The notes beneath the pieces are model-generated. The model saw only the letters and a list, made by a program, of their open reading frames with translations. It did not search any database and was not told the origin of the DNA. Positions 1 to 9,204 of a stretch of DNA of 64,000 nucleotides are shown piece after piece (position 1 is the first letter of the stretch; each line of letters starts with the position of its first letter). Source of the DNA: Viridibacterium silvisoli (GTDB taxonomy: Bacteria > Pseudomonadota > Gammaproteobacteria > Burkholderiales > Rhodocyclaceae); NCBI RefSeq assembly GCF_036017035.1, contig NZ_JAYXHS010000001.1, positions 1,116,001 through 1,180,000 on the forward strand, written 5' to 3'. The translations under genes and the position numbers were made by a program.

Positions 1-960
1 GGCCTCAATGTCGCCGATGTGCAGCAGGTCGTGGCCACCGCCATCGGTGGTCAGGAGGCCGGCACCATCTTCCAGGGCGACCGTCGCTTCGATGTACTTG
101 TGCGCTTGCCTGAAGCCTTGCGCAGTGATCTGGAAGCACTCAAGCGCCTGCCGGTGGCATTGCCCAAAGCAGATGGAACGGTTGGCCAGCTTCGCTTCAT
201 CCCGCTCGGCGAAGTCGCCACACTGGAACTCGCGCCGGGACCGAATCAGGTCAGTCGCGAGGACGGCAAGCGGCGCATCGTGGTGAGTGCCAATGTGCGT
301 GGCCGCGATCTCGGCTCCTTTGTCAGCGAAGCCGGGCAAGCCCTGCGCGAACAGGTGAAAGTGCCGACGGGTTACTGGACTACCTGGGGCGGGCAGTTCG
401 AGAACCTGCAGTCGGCAGCCAAGCGTTTGCAGATTGTCGTACCTGTGTCCTTGCTGCTTGTCTTCGCGCTGCTCTTCGCCATGTTCGGCAATTTCCGCGA
501 TGGCCTGATCGTCTTTACCGGCATTCCGTTTGCATTGACGGGCGGCGTCGTGGCCTTGTGGGCTCGCGGTATTCCCTTGTCGATCTCTGCCGCGGTCGGC
601 TTCATCGCTCTCAGTGGCGTGGCAGTGCTCAATGGGCTGGTGATGCTGTCATTCATCCGCAATCTGCGCGAAGAAGGCAGATCGCTCGATGAGGCCATCT
701 TCGATGGCGCGCTGACGCGCTTGCGCCCGGTGCTGATGACCGCGCTGGTCGCATCCCTGGGTTTCGTTCCCATGGCCATTGCCACAGGTACGGGCGCGGA
801 AGTGCAGCGTCCGCTGGCGACGGTCGTCATCGGCGGCATCCTGTCTTCCACCTTGCTCACGCTGTTGGTGCTGCCCGTGCTGTACCGACTTGCTCATCGT
901 CGCGAGGAAGAGGTGGAGAGTCCGGCAAGCGCGGCCATTCCAGCTCACTCCCAGGTCTGA
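1..960 (+). CDS. CzcA-type heavy-metal efflux RND transporter, C-terminal part (5' end outside window)
   Basis: This is the last 319 residues of an inner-membrane RND pump of the CzcA/CusA group, which exports metal cations through a tripartite CzcCBA complex driven by protons. The frame is open from base 1, so the start lies upstream. The visible part holds the end of the periplasmic porter domain (about residues 1-130) and then five hydrophobic segments, beginning near residue 140 and ending near residue 295. The sequence LNVADVQQVVATAIGGQEAG near the start and the PLATVVIGGILSSTLLTLL segment are typical of the heavy-metal branch of the family. The metal cannot be read from this fragment. 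The gene is followed by a small His-rich periplasmic protein in the same direction. Confidence 0.9.
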   Translation, partial: GLNVADVQQVVATAIGGQEAGTIFQGDRRFDVLVRLPEALRSDLEALKRLPVALPKADGTVGQLRFIPLGEVATLELAPGPNQVSREDGKRRIVVSANVRGRDLGSFVSEAGQALREQVKVPTGYWTTWGGQFENLQSAAKRLQIVVPVSLLLVFALLFAMFGNFRDGLIVFTGIPFALTGGVVALWARGIPLSISAAVGFIALSGVAVLNGLVMLSFIRNLREEGRSLDEAIFDGALTRLRPVLMTALVASLGFVPMAIATGTGAEVQRPLATVVIGGILSSTLLTLLVLPVLYRLAHRREEEVESPASAAIPAHSQV

Positions 961-1024
961 TTCCACCGGACCGCTGCTTGCCCGGCGGTCCACTCCCTTG
1001 CCCAACGTCTGAAAGGAAGCACTC

Positions 1025-1405
1025 ATGAAACACCGCATCGCAATCGCTCTGGCGACGCTCTCATTGCTCGGCGCCGAAGTCGTACTCGCCGCAGGCGAAC
1101 ACGATCACAAACCTGCGCACGGCGGCATCGTGGTTGAAGTGAAGGAGGTGCAGTACGAGTTGATCGCCAGGACTGACACGCTGCAGCTCTATGTCAGTGA
1201 TCACGGCAAGCCCGTGAAACTCGATGGGGCCTCTGCACGTATCACGCTGCTGTCAGGCACTGACAAGCAGGAAGTCGAACTCAAGCCTGCTGGCGACAAG
1301 CTCGAAGCAAAAGGCAGCTTCAAGGTCTCGGCAGGCACCAAGGTGCTCGCCTCGGTGAGCTTGCCTGGCAAAGCTGCCGCGAGCGCTCGCTTCACCATCA
1401 AGTAG
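1025..1405 (+). CDS. small periplasmic protein with N-terminal His cluster, linked to metal efflux pump
   Basis: A 126-residue protein with a clear Sec signal peptide (residues 1 to about 23, ending LAA). The mature protein begins GEHDHKPAHGGIV, a His-rich stretch that could bind a metal ion. The rest looks like a small beta-sandwich without cysteines. An AAGGA motif sits about 7 bases before the ATG, which supports this start. The gene lies 64 bp behind the CzcA-type pump and probably shares its transcript. I infer a periplasmic metal-handling accessory role from the His cluster and the neighbour; I do not recognise a named family. Confidence 0.75.
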   Translation: MKHRIAIALATLSLLGAEVVLAAGEHDHKPAHGGIVVEVKEVQYELIARTDTLQLYVSDHGKPVKLDGASARITLLSGTDKQEVELKPAGDKLEAKGSFKVSAGTKVLASVSLPGKAAASARFTIK

Positions 1406-1556
1406 CCGGGTCAGAGTGCGGTGCGAAGCTGCGCTGGTAGTGGAAGTGACGAAGTAAGTCCATGCATCGGGGTGTGGCAGCCACGCATGACCACCCTTCA
1501 GTTCAAGGCGGCCTTTCCAGGCGTTGACGCGGCGGCCTGCCTTGGCCGAGCAGCAC

Positions 1557-3455
1557 TCACTTTTTCTCCGCCGGCTCCAGCTTCACATCCTGCATCTTCG
1601 TCCCCGGCGCATTGCTGATCTTCCACGGCATGCCTTCGGTCTTGTAGTCGCGGAAGGTGATGCCGCGGATCTGGCCGTTGCGCAGGCCGTCGATCTTGAT
1701 CGGCGGGGCGTTGATGAGAAGGAGGTCGTCGAACACGATGTTCTCGTGGAAGACATTGTTCTTCGCATCGCCTTGCACGAGCACCGGGTTGAATGCGACG
1801 ACTACTTTCTGGCCATCGCGGTTGATGGGCGTGGGCTGCCAGCTATCGGTGAATTCCAGTGAGTTGTGCTGCACGAGGATGTCCTGGAACTTGCCGGGCT
1901 GGCTGGCGGGTTTGTAGTCGAGCAGCAGGTTGGGGTCGCTGTATTCGGCGCTCAGCACGAAGCCTTCGCGTTGCAGGTCGCGATGGGCGTTGTCGCGATA
2001 GACGACACGACGCGCACCGCCGCCGTTGAGGTTATTGGTCTTGCCGCGCAGCCCGGTCCAGGTGAGGTGAACCACATTGTCTTCGGCGAGGATGTCGGTG
2101 ATCCACGCGCCGGTGTGGCTGCCCATGACGACGGCACCGTGGCCACGCCGGAAGTAGTTGTTGAAGATCCAGCCGAACTGTTGCTGTGGTTGGCTGGTGG
2201 CTTCCTCGCCGGTGCCTGCGGCGAAGTTGATGCAGTCATCGCCCGTGTCGAAGAAGCTGTTCATCACCGTGACGTACTGGCTGTTGCCGAACTCGACACC
2301 GTCACCGTTGTTCACGTCCCAGGTCTCGACGCGCACGCCGTTCACCGCGGCATTTTCCGATTCCAGCACCATGACGCCATGGAAGGCCGGGTTACGCAGG
2401 GTGACACCAGCGACATACAGGTTGCTGACGCCGCGCAGGGTGATCAGGCTGGAGCGGCGCTGGCTGTAGGCGGCCAGCGCCGACAAACCTTCCTTGAGGG
2501 CCTGCTCCATCTGCGCAGCGGCGAGGATGCCGTCGCTGGTGGAGCTCTTGCTGGTGCCCGCGATGTACTGTGGCAATGCGTAGCCGGTGTCGTCCGTGAG
2601 GCTGGCGTCGCTGTGGCGCTTCCAGCCATTGCCGTCGATCACGCCCTTGCCGACGATGCGGATATTGCTGAACGCACCCAGGTGGCGATTCCTTGCGTCG
2701 AGCGCGTTGATGAGCGAGGGCGGGCGCTGCGTGCTGGAATATTCGTAGAGCTTGTAGCCACGTTCCAGCGGGTAGTCCTCCGCGCGTTCCGAGCCGAGCA
2801 GGGTGGCGCCCTCGGCCAACTCCAGCGTCATGTTGCTCTTGAGGAACAGCGCCCCGCTCTTGAACACGCCCTTGGGGATGCGCACGGTGCCGCCTGCTGC
2901 ACAGTTGTCGATGGTGGCCTGGATGGCTGCGGTATTGAGGGTGCTGCCATCTCCGAGCGCACCGCGTGCGCCGACGTCGCACAGCTTTGGCGAGCTTGTG
3001 GTGCGTGCCGTGACGACCGGGCTGGCGGCCGAGAGTTTGTCGTCGGCGAGAACCGCGCGCACCGTGAAGCGATAAGTCGTCGCGGGCTTGAGCCCGTCGA
3101 CGGTGAAGCTGTGCGGGCTGACGCGCACGTGCACCTTGCGAGTGTCCGCAGCGTAGAACTTGTCGACGTAAGCCTGGGCCGGCGAATGACGACGCGCATT
3201 GTCCGACGCACTGCCGAGCAGCTTGCCGTTCATGAACACCTTGTAGTCACGCACGTCGGCATATTGCTCGGGCTTGTTCCAGGCGAGCACGATGCGGTCA
3301 GCTTCACTGGCCAGTTGCAGCACCTGTACGCGCGCCGGCACCTGTGCCGTGCTTTGCGCCGCACCTTCGCCTTTGGCATGCGCCAGTGAACTGATGAGCA
3401 GAAGAGCGGTCAAGGTGACAGGTATCGCGCTGCGTGCGGCGGGCCGTGCTCTCAT
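1557..3455 (-). CDS. secreted exo-polygalacturonase, glycoside hydrolase family 28, with FN3 domain
   Basis: A 632-residue secreted enzyme that cleaves polygalacturonic acid, probably from chain ends. Residues 1-27 are a signal peptide. A fibronectin type III-like domain covers about residues 43-152, and the parallel beta-helix of family GH28 follows. Catalytic signatures are visible in order: NNGDG (382-386), the Asp pair in DTGDD (403-407), RRGHG (436-440) and the R-G-K triad at 470-472. Domain order and length resemble PehX-type exo-poly-alpha-galacturonosidases of plant pathogens. An AAGGAG ribosome site lies 7 bases before the ATG at 3455. The reading frame stays open upstream to 4490, but that part overlaps the methyltransferase gene and is not coding. 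The gene appears monocistronic. Confidence 0.92.
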   Translation of the reverse strand: MRARPAARSAIPVTLTALLLISSLAHAKGEGAAQSTAQVPARVQVLQLASEADRIVLAWNKPEQYADVRDYKVFMNGKLLGSASDNARRHSPAQAYVDKFYAADTRKVHVRVSPHSFTVDGLKPATTYRFTVRAVLADDKLSAASPVVTARTTSSPKLCDVGARGALGDGSTLNTAAIQATIDNCAAGGTVRIPKGVFKSGALFLKSNMTLELAEGATLLGSERAEDYPLERGYKLYEYSSTQRPPSLINALDARNRHLGAFSNIRIVGKGVIDGNGWKRHSDASLTDDTGYALPQYIAGTSKSSTSDGILAAAQMEQALKEGLSALAAYSQRRSSLITLRGVSNLYVAGVTLRNPAFHGVMVLESENAAVNGVRVETWDVNNGDGVEFGNSQYVTVMNSFFDTGDDCINFAAGTGEEATSQPQQQFGWIFNNYFRRGHGAVVMGSHTGAWITDILAEDNVVHLTWTGLRGKTNNLNGGGARRVVYRDNAHRDLQREGFVLSAEYSDPNLLLDYKPASQPGKFQDILVQHNSLEFTDSWQPTPINRDGQKVVVAFNPVLVQGDAKNNVFHENIVFDDLLLINAPPIKIDGLRNGQIRGITFRDYKTEGMPWKISNAPGTKMQDVKLEPAEKK

Positions 3456-3674
3456 CAGTCTGCTCCTTGCAAGGGTGAGTGTGCTGCGCGCTTCATGCCG
3501 GCGCGAGTACCGGCTTCTCGACGGCATTTCATGTGTCTCGCAGACGACGGCGAGGCTGCTTTGTATCATCCCTGTGCAGGGCTGTACTGCTGCAGGGCAG
3601 CACCCGCGTGCGCTATTCTTGGCGCCGCCCTCGCCCTGTAGATTTTTCAATTCACGTGTGACGCGCCTTTCCAG

Positions 3675-4391
3675 ATGAATGCCCCGCTTCTGCCCTTTAT
3701 CGAAGAGACCCGCTTCGGCAACTGGTTCATCAACTCGTACATCTGGAAGAAGCACGTCATCGCGCGCGCGCTGAGCCTGCTGCAACCGTTGATGCCGGCC
3801 GACGTGTCGCGCTATCCGCGCATTCTCGACGTGGGTTGCGGCTTCGGGCACTCCTTCGCGCAGCTTGCCGAGCGCTTCGACCCTGACGAAATCGTTGCCA
3901 CCGATGCTGACCCGGAGCTGCTCGCGCGTGCGGGCGACGCAGCGAAACGCGCAGCGTGCAAGGTGTCGTTGCATGAGGTCAATGCGGCGCGCATGCCTTT
4001 TGCCGACGCCTCCTTCGACATGGTGTTCTGTCACCAGACCTTTCATCACATCGTCGACCAGGAGCAGGCCATGGCGGAGTTCTTCCGTGTGCTCAAGCCG
4101 GGTGGAGTGCTGCTGTTCGCGGAGTCGACCAGGCGTTACATCCACTCCTGGGTGATCCGAACTTTCTTCCGTCACCCGATGGAGGTGCAGAAAACGGCGG
4201 AGGAGTACATCGCGCTGATTCGTGCCGCGGGCTTCACCTTGCCGGCGGCGCGTATCAATCTGCCTTATCTGTGGTGGAGCCGTGAGGATCTGGGCCTCAT
4301 GGAGAAGCTTGGTTTCAGCGTACCCGTGCAGCGCGAAGAGACGCTCGTCAATGCGGTGTGCATAAAGCCGGTGGCTGGCGCGGGCGGCTGA
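3675..4391 (+). CDS. class I SAM-dependent methyltransferase
   Basis: A 238-residue cytoplasmic protein with a class I methyltransferase fold. The SAM-binding motif LDVGCGFGHS is at residues 51-60, an acidic residue ends the second strand (IVATDADPELL), and DMVFCHQTFHHI with RVLKPGG follows, as in the Methyltransf_11 group that includes UbiE-like enzymes. The substrate is unknown. It is divergent from the polygalacturonase gene, with 219 bp between the two starts, and the next gene (HU) has its own promoter. No link to pectin use is evident. Confidence 0.85.
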   Translation: MNAPLLPFIEETRFGNWFINSYIWKKHVIARALSLLQPLMPADVSRYPRILDVGCGFGHSFAQLAERFDPDEIVATDADPELLARAGDAAKRAACKVSLHEVNAARMPFADASFDMVFCHQTFHHIVDQEQAMAEFFRVLKPGGVLLFAESTRRYIHSWVIRTFFRHPMEVQKTAEEYIALIRAAGFTLPAARINLPYLWWSREDLGLMEKLGFSVPVQREETLVNAVCIKPVAGAGG

Positions 4392-4458
4392 AAAGCGGAA
4401 TGGCCGACAGACGGCACAACAAGACGGTATTTCCGCTGCTATTTGCAGCGCAGATTCA

Positions 4459-4487
4459 CGGACAATTTTCAAACACTCCGCTAGAAT
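4459..4487 (+). promoter_or_regulatory. sigma70-type promoter for the HU-like gene
   Basis: CGGACA at 4459-4464 and TAGAAT at 4482-4487 are separated by 17 bp, a good sigma70 arrangement. The start of transcription would be near 4494, giving an untranslated leader of about 70 bases before the ATG at 4563. This is a motif match by eye only. Confidence 0.5.
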
Positions 4488-4562
4488 CATTCATGCTCTG
4501 TCGATCAGCGCATCGTCACTGACGTACAGGACGGTTCCCTTTTCTCTTTCGATTGGATACTT

Positions 4563-5039
4563 ATGGCAACGGCAAAGAAGGCAGTAAAAGCCCCTGTGGC
4601 AAAGAAGGCAGCTGCGCCTGCTGCGAAGAAGGTAGCTGCAAAGGCACCGGCAAAGGCTCCAGCAAAAGCAGCACCGAAGAAGGCAGCTGCACCGAAGGCA
4701 GCCGCTGCTGCACCCGCAGCAGTGAAGCCGATCAAGGAAGGTTTCACCAAGGCTTCGCTGGCGACTTACCTCGCGACGCAAGCTGGCGTTGAGCCGAAGG
4801 CAGCCAAGGCAGTTCTGGCCGCTCTCGAAGCAACCATCCTCGGCTCCGTCCACAAGAAGGGCGCTGGCGAATTCACACTGCCAGGTCTGCTGAAGATCGG
4901 CGTGCAACAGATCGCTGCGAAGAAGAAGCGCTTCGGCAAGGATCCGTTCACCGGTGTCGAGCGTTGGTTCGATCCGAAGCCAGCTTCGGTGCGTATCAAG
5001 GCACGTGCCCTGAAGAAGCTGAAGGACGCAGCAGTCTGA
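4563..5039 (+). CDS. HU-family DNA-binding protein with long Lys/Ala-rich N-terminal tail
   Basis: A 158-residue nucleoid protein. Residues 1 to about 57 are a low-complexity tail built of AAK, PAK and KAP repeats, similar to the tails of histone H1-like bacterial proteins. Residues about 58-158 are an HU/IHF-like domain with the GEFTLPGLLKI strand and a basic arm. The arm reads GKDPFTGVE rather than the usual GRNPxTGE. Such tailed HU proteins are known in betaproteobacteria and are thought to compact DNA or bridge segments. The gene has its own promoter and a strong terminator, so it is probably a highly expressed single gene. Confidence 0.9.
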   Translation: MATAKKAVKAPVAKKAAAPAAKKVAAKAPAKAPAKAAPKKAAAPKAAAAAPAAVKPIKEGFTKASLATYLATQAGVEPKAAKAVLAALEATILGSVHKKGAGEFTLPGLLKIGVQQIAAKKKRFGKDPFTGVERWFDPKPASVRIKARALKKLKDAAV

Positions 5040-5060
5040 TAGATCAGCACTGCGCCAGAG

Positions 5061-5088
5061 AAAAGCCCGCTTCGTAGCGGGCTTTTTT
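5061..5088 (+). terminator. intrinsic terminator after the HU-like gene
   Basis: The stem GCCCGC (5065-5070) pairs with GCGGGC (5077-5082) around the loop TTCGTA, and six T residues follow. It starts 21 bases after the stop codon. Confidence 0.9.
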
Positions 5089-5093
5089 CATTT

Positions 5094-5121
5094 CGTCGTT
5101 CCTGTTTTCGCGGGAATGACG
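5094..5121. repeat. 28-bp dispersed palindromic repeat, copy 1
   Basis: An imperfect palindrome whose outer arms are CGTCGTTCCTG and CGGGAATGACG around TTTTCG. A second copy of the same length, matching at 23 of 28 positions, is at 44518-44545. The pattern resembles the short palindromic repeats with GCGGGAA arms that are scattered through many betaproteobacterial genomes. Confidence 0.6.
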
Positions 5122-5145
5122 GCAACGGGGTCGCCTGGCTTTGCC

Positions 5146-5808
5146 TCAGTCAAGAAAAAGCGTGACAGGGTCGTCCGCTTTCCACGGCGGCAGCTTGTGC
5201 ATCACTGCAGCAAATAGCCCGGTATCGACCAGCCCTTGCAGCCAGACACGCACGGCCGGGAATGGTGCATGCGTGCCGAGGCCATCCGCATCGCCGTCGA
5301 ACCACGCGGTGTCCACCGCTGCGAACTGGCGCACGAAAGGCATGAGGGCCATGTCGGCCAGCGAGATCGTTTCGCCGAGCAGGAAGCGGGTCTGTTGCAA
5401 GCGCGCTTCGAGCGGTGCGATATGCAGGACGACTGCCGCCTCACGCCACCCCGCGGCGGAGCGTTCCGGGTAACGGTCGGCGTACTTGTAGCGGTCGAGC
5501 AGTTGTTTGAACGGCCCGTCATTGAGCGCAATCAATTCTGCGCCGTGCTCTGCCTGCGCCAGCCAGCCCTGCGGATCGGACTGGGCGAGCGCCCAGCGCA
5601 TGATGTCCAGGCTCTCCTCGAGCACCTTGCCGTCGGGCAGTACGAGCACCGGTACCGTTCCCTTCGGCGACACCGCCAGCATCTCCGCAGGCTTGCTGCG
5701 CAGGGCCACTTCGCGCAGCTCGGCGTCGATACCCGAGACTTTGAGCGCGAGGCGCGCGCGCATGGCATAGGGGCAACGCCGGAAGGAATAGAGGATGGGC
5801 AGGGACAT
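5146..5808 (-). CDS. glutathione S-transferase family protein
   Basis: A 220-residue cytoplasmic protein with a thioredoxin-like N-terminal domain and a helical C-terminal domain. The active-site region reads RRCPYAMRAR (residues 10-19), with a Cys-Pro-Tyr-Ala motif as in GrxB-like and omega-type transferases. The cis-Pro motif GTVPVLVLPDG and the ES of the glutathione site (LEESLDI) are present. A role in glutathione-dependent reduction or conjugation is likely, but the substrate is unknown. It stands alone, convergent with the HU gene. Confidence 0.87.
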   Translation of the reverse strand: MSLPILYSFRRCPYAMRARLALKVSGIDAELREVALRSKPAEMLAVSPKGTVPVLVLPDGKVLEESLDIMRWALAQSDPQGWLAQAEHGAELIALNDGPFKQLLDRYKYADRYPERSAAGWREAAVVLHIAPLEARLQQTRFLLGETISLADMALMPFVRQFAAVDTAWFDGDADGLGTHAPFPAVRVWLQGLVDTGLFAAVMHKLPPWKADDPVTLFLD

Positions 5809-6035
5809 GGATCAGGACGGAGCGGTGTCGAGCACGCATGATAGTGCTGCCGGCCAACTCTGTAGCGATGGCATGCCGTGCGTGGTGCTTCAATCACCGT
5901 CTCGCATATCTCCGTCATCCCGGCCGACGCGTTGCGATCGATGTCTTCACCGAAGCGATAGCCAGTTGCCGCACGCATCAGTCGTGCACCTGCAAGACCT
6001 GCGGCAGCACGTCACTTCCATTGCATACTGTTGCC

Positions 6036-7352
6036 ATGTTCAGACTCCCGCAAACCGCTACCGCGCCTTTCTGCCCGTCCGAGGTCAAAGGCAGCATCGC
6101 CGTGCCGGCAGGTGCGTCCTTCTGGAAAACGCTGCTGCGTTTCGCCGGCCCCGGCCTGCTCGTTTCCGTCGGCTACATGGATCCCGGCAACTGGGCGACG
6201 GATATCGAAGCAGGCTCGCGCTTCGGTTTTGGCCTGTTGTTCGTGGTGTTGCTCTCCAGCGTCGCGGCGATGTTGTTGCAATGCCTGTGCTCACGTCTGG
6301 GCATCGTCGCGCAACGCGACATGGCGCGCCTGTGTCGCGAGCGCTATGACCCGCGCGTGAACTTCGTGCTGTGGGTGTTCGCCGAGCTTGCCATCATTGC
6401 CTGCGATCTGGCCGAGGTGCTGGGCAGTGCGCTGGCCCTGCATCTGCTCTTCGGCTGTTCGCTGACCACCGGCATCGCCATCACGGCGCTGGATACGCTG
6501 CTTGTGCTGGCGCTCAAGGGCAATGGGTTCCGTCGTGTCGAAGCCATCATTCTCGGGCTGGTGCTGACCATTGCCATCTGCTTCATGGTCGAACTGTTCT
6601 TCGTGCAGCCGGACTGGCGTGCCGTGCTGCAGGGCTTCGTGCCGCGCGTGGATACCCTGCGGCAGGATCACGCGCTGTATCTTGCCATCGGCATACTCGG
6701 CGCCACGGTGATGCCGCACAACCTGTACCTGCACTCGTCCATCGTGCAGACACGGCTGGTTGCACCCGATCTGCCATCGAAGCGGCTCGCCATCCGCATG
6801 TGCAAGATCGACACCATAGGCTCGCTGTCGCTGGCGTTGATGGTCAATGCGGCGATCCTCGTGCTTGCCGCGAGCGCTTTCCATGCGACGGGGCGGCACG
6901 ATGTAGCGTCGATCGAAGATGCCTACCAGTTGCTCAACCCCATCGTGGGCAGCGCCATGGCGGCCACCCTGTTCGGCATTGCCTTGCTGGCGGCAGGACA
7001 GAGCGCGACCTTCACCGGCACCATCGCCGGTCAGGTGATCATGGAAGGCTTTCTCGACCTGAAGATTCCCTGCTGGCAGCGCCGCCTCATTACGCGTGGC
7101 CTGGCGCTCGTACCGGCTTTCGTGGGTGCCGCCTGGCTGGGTGATGCGGCGGTCGGCAAGCTGCTGGTGCTGAGTCAGGTGGTCCTGAGTTTCCAGCTGC
7201 CCTTCGCGATCTACCCCTTGATCCGATTCACCAGTGATCGCGGCCTGATGGGGGAGTTCCGCAATGATGCGCTGACGAAACTCTGTGCGTGGGCCATCTT
7301 CGCAACGGTTACCGCAGCCAATGTCTGGTTGTTGTACGCGACCTTTGCCTGA
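6036..7352 (+). CDS. mntH: Nramp-family divalent metal transporter MntH
   Basis: A 438-residue inner-membrane protein with about eleven hydrophobic segments. It imports Mn2+ (and Fe2+) with protons. The family metal site is intact: DPGN at residues 49-52 in the first helix and MPHN at 226-229 in the sixth. The ATG at 6036 places the DPGN motif at the expected distance from the N terminus; the frame is open further upstream but that part is Cys/Arg-rich and unlike the family. No MntR site was recognised in the 227 bp upstream. Confidence 0.93.
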   Translation: MFRLPQTATAPFCPSEVKGSIAVPAGASFWKTLLRFAGPGLLVSVGYMDPGNWATDIEAGSRFGFGLLFVVLLSSVAAMLLQCLCSRLGIVAQRDMARLCRERYDPRVNFVLWVFAELAIIACDLAEVLGSALALHLLFGCSLTTGIAITALDTLLVLALKGNGFRRVEAIILGLVLTIAICFMVELFFVQPDWRAVLQGFVPRVDTLRQDHALYLAIGILGATVMPHNLYLHSSIVQTRLVAPDLPSKRLAIRMCKIDTIGSLSLALMVNAAILVLAASAFHATGRHDVASIEDAYQLLNPIVGSAMAATLFGIALLAAGQSATFTGTIAGQVIMEGFLDLKIPCWQRRLITRGLALVPAFVGAAWLGDAAVGKLLVLSQVVLSFQLPFAIYPLIRFTSDRGLMGEFRNDALTKLCAWAIFATVTAANVWLLYATFA

Positions 7353-7422
7353 GTAGCGGGGCGCACCACGCCGGCAGTCGCGCGGTGGCACAATGGCTGT
7401 TCCGATCAGCCGGAGCACGCTC

Positions 7423-7866
7423 ATGCACAAACTCCTCCTCGCCCTGACCGCATCGCTTGTCTTGTGGACCCAGCCGGCCAGCGCCGGCCCTTATGCCGAT
7501 GCCATGGGCAGGTGTCTGCTCGACCACGCATCGCAAAAAGACCGGACGGATCTGATGCGCTGGATGTTCGCCAATGCAGCCCTGCATCCGGATGTGGCCG
7601 GGCTCGCGACGGTCACGCCCGAGCTGAGGCAGGAGATTGATCGCACAGCGGGGCAGCTGATCCAGCGTCTGGTATTTGATAGCTGTCGTAGCCAGGCGGG
7701 CGCAGCCTTGCGCAGTGAGGGGCCAACCGCCATGCAGCAGGCCTTCCAGCAACTGGCGCAGCTCATCGGCGACTCGCTGGTGGCCAACCCGGCGGTTACG
7801 CAGGGCTCGGCCAATGTGCTCCGCTACATGGATGTGACGCGGCTGCCGATGCTGCTGATGCCCTAG
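7423..7866 (+). CDS. small secreted protein of unknown function
   Basis: A 147-residue protein with a signal peptide (MHKLLLALTASLVLWTQPASA, cleavage after ASA). The mature part is helical with two cysteines (in GRCLLDHAS and in DSCRSQ) that may form a disulfide. A GGAG motif 7 bases before the ATG supports this start over an in-frame ATG at 7393. It follows mntH by 70 bp in the same direction and might be co-transcribed. I do not recognise the family. Confidence 0.7.
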   Translation: MHKLLLALTASLVLWTQPASAGPYADAMGRCLLDHASQKDRTDLMRWMFANAALHPDVAGLATVTPELRQEIDRTAGQLIQRLVFDSCRSQAGAALRSEGPTAMQQAFQQLAQLIGDSLVANPAVTQGSANVLRYMDVTRLPMLLMP

Positions 7867-7894
7867 ACCTGCGCGTCAGCGAGGCAGGGCCTGG

Positions 7895-8923
7895 TCAGGC
7901 AATACGGCTTTCGACCCAGCGGTACATCGCCGAGCCAGCCAGCATGCTGGCGCCCCACGCGACGATCATGCCGAACAGGCCCAGCAGCGGATCGGCCGGC
8001 AGGTAGTGCGTCCATAGCGCGTTGATGAGCAGACACACCGGGAAGTGGATCAGGAACACGGAGTAGGACATCTGGCCCAGTTGCAGCAGCGGCCGGGGTG
8101 TCTGCCAGTGGGCCAGCTTGCCGGTGCGTCGCGCCGTACCCAGCAATAGCGCCACCACCAGCGCGACGAGGATGCGCTCGCGGTATTCCACCACCAGCGC
8201 CGCCCCCGTCAGCAATGCCACGATGCCCAGCATGGCGGGCGGGCTGTCCTCATCGGAGGCCCACCAGGCGAAAGCGCCCAGCGCGTAGGCGCCGAAGAAA
8301 TACAGCGCCCAGGAATCCCAGGACTCATGACGGTTGAAGTAGAACAGTGAGGCCAGCGCCAGCGAGCCGACCAGCCACAGCGCGACGTTGCTCAGAAGCG
8401 GTGAGCGCCGTGCCAATAGCGCTGAGCCCCACAGGATGAAGACAAAGAGCGCGAACAGCTGGAAGTCGATGGCGACGTACCACACGCCGGCAGACAAGGC
8501 TTCGTGACCGAGGACGTCATGCAGCAACAAGGCATGCGCGCCGAGCTGCGCCAGCACCGGGCTATGCGGTACCGAGCCGTCATGCAGCCAGGGGCGAACC
8601 AGCGCGGCCATGACGATACAGACCAGCAGCGCGAAGAAATACGGCAAGGCGAGGCGACGATAGCGACGCAGGATCAGGCGCAACGGGCGCACCACGCGAG
8701 ACTTGCCATCCGGCGCGAGGCCACGTGCGGCGAGAAAGCCGCCGATGACCAGGAACACCTGTACCGCGGCACGGGCGTGGTCGTACAGCCAGTCGATCAG
8801 CGAGGGCATGAGAAGATGCGCCGCGTCGGACATGGGCCCATAGAACGCCAGGTGGTGCAGCACGATCAGCTGCGAACTCAGCGCCTTGAGGCTATCCACG
8901 AGCGGCATGCGATCCGAACTCAC
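7895..8923 (-). CDS. acyltransferase 3 family membrane protein
   Basis: A 342-residue protein with about ten membrane segments. It belongs to the acyltransferase 3 group (OatA, WecH and similar), which transfers acetyl or succinyl groups to surface sugars or peptidoglycan. The family start is visible: PLVDSLKALSSQLIVLHHLAF carries the conserved His of the first segment, and an Arg-rich loop (RRYRRLALPYFFALL) follows. The acceptor is unknown. It is divergent from the flavoprotein gene with 281 bp between the two starts; I saw no clear element in that gap. Confidence 0.88.
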   Translation of the reverse strand: MSSDRMPLVDSLKALSSQLIVLHHLAFYGPMSDAAHLLMPSLIDWLYDHARAAVQVFLVIGGFLAARGLAPDGKSRVVRPLRLILRRYRRLALPYFFALLVCIVMAALVRPWLHDGSVPHSPVLAQLGAHALLLHDVLGHEALSAGVWYVAIDFQLFALFVFILWGSALLARRSPLLSNVALWLVGSLALASLFYFNRHESWDSWALYFFGAYALGAFAWWASDEDSPPAMLGIVALLTGAALVVEYRERILVALVVALLLGTARRTGKLAHWQTPRPLLQLGQMSYSVFLIHFPVCLLINALWTHYLPADPLLGLFGMIVAWGASMLAGSAMYRWVESRIA

Positions 8924-9204
8924 GCCGCGTCTCCCTTGCTAACGATCACTTCCCGGCCTTGCATTGAAAGAAAGGGCCGAAGCCTACCATGCGGGTTAGC
9001 CCGTAGTTGTAACGCAAGCCAAGCAGGTGCGTGTGACACGTCTACTACGTAACACTTCGTGACATTTCGTCGCCTCTGCTTGCGGTGGCATGAGTGCAAA
9101 GGGCTCCACCGGTGTTCCCGTGTATCCCGGCCCTTGTTTCCGCCAGTAGCGCTCTCTGGTCTAATCCACGCACTTCGTCGCCAAGCCCGCTTCCCGCCCC
9201 CACC

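Noticed and set aside
3456..4490. Extension of the polygalacturonase frame up to 4490
   Set aside because: It lies opposite the methyltransferase gene, and a signal peptide with a good ribosome site begins at 3455.
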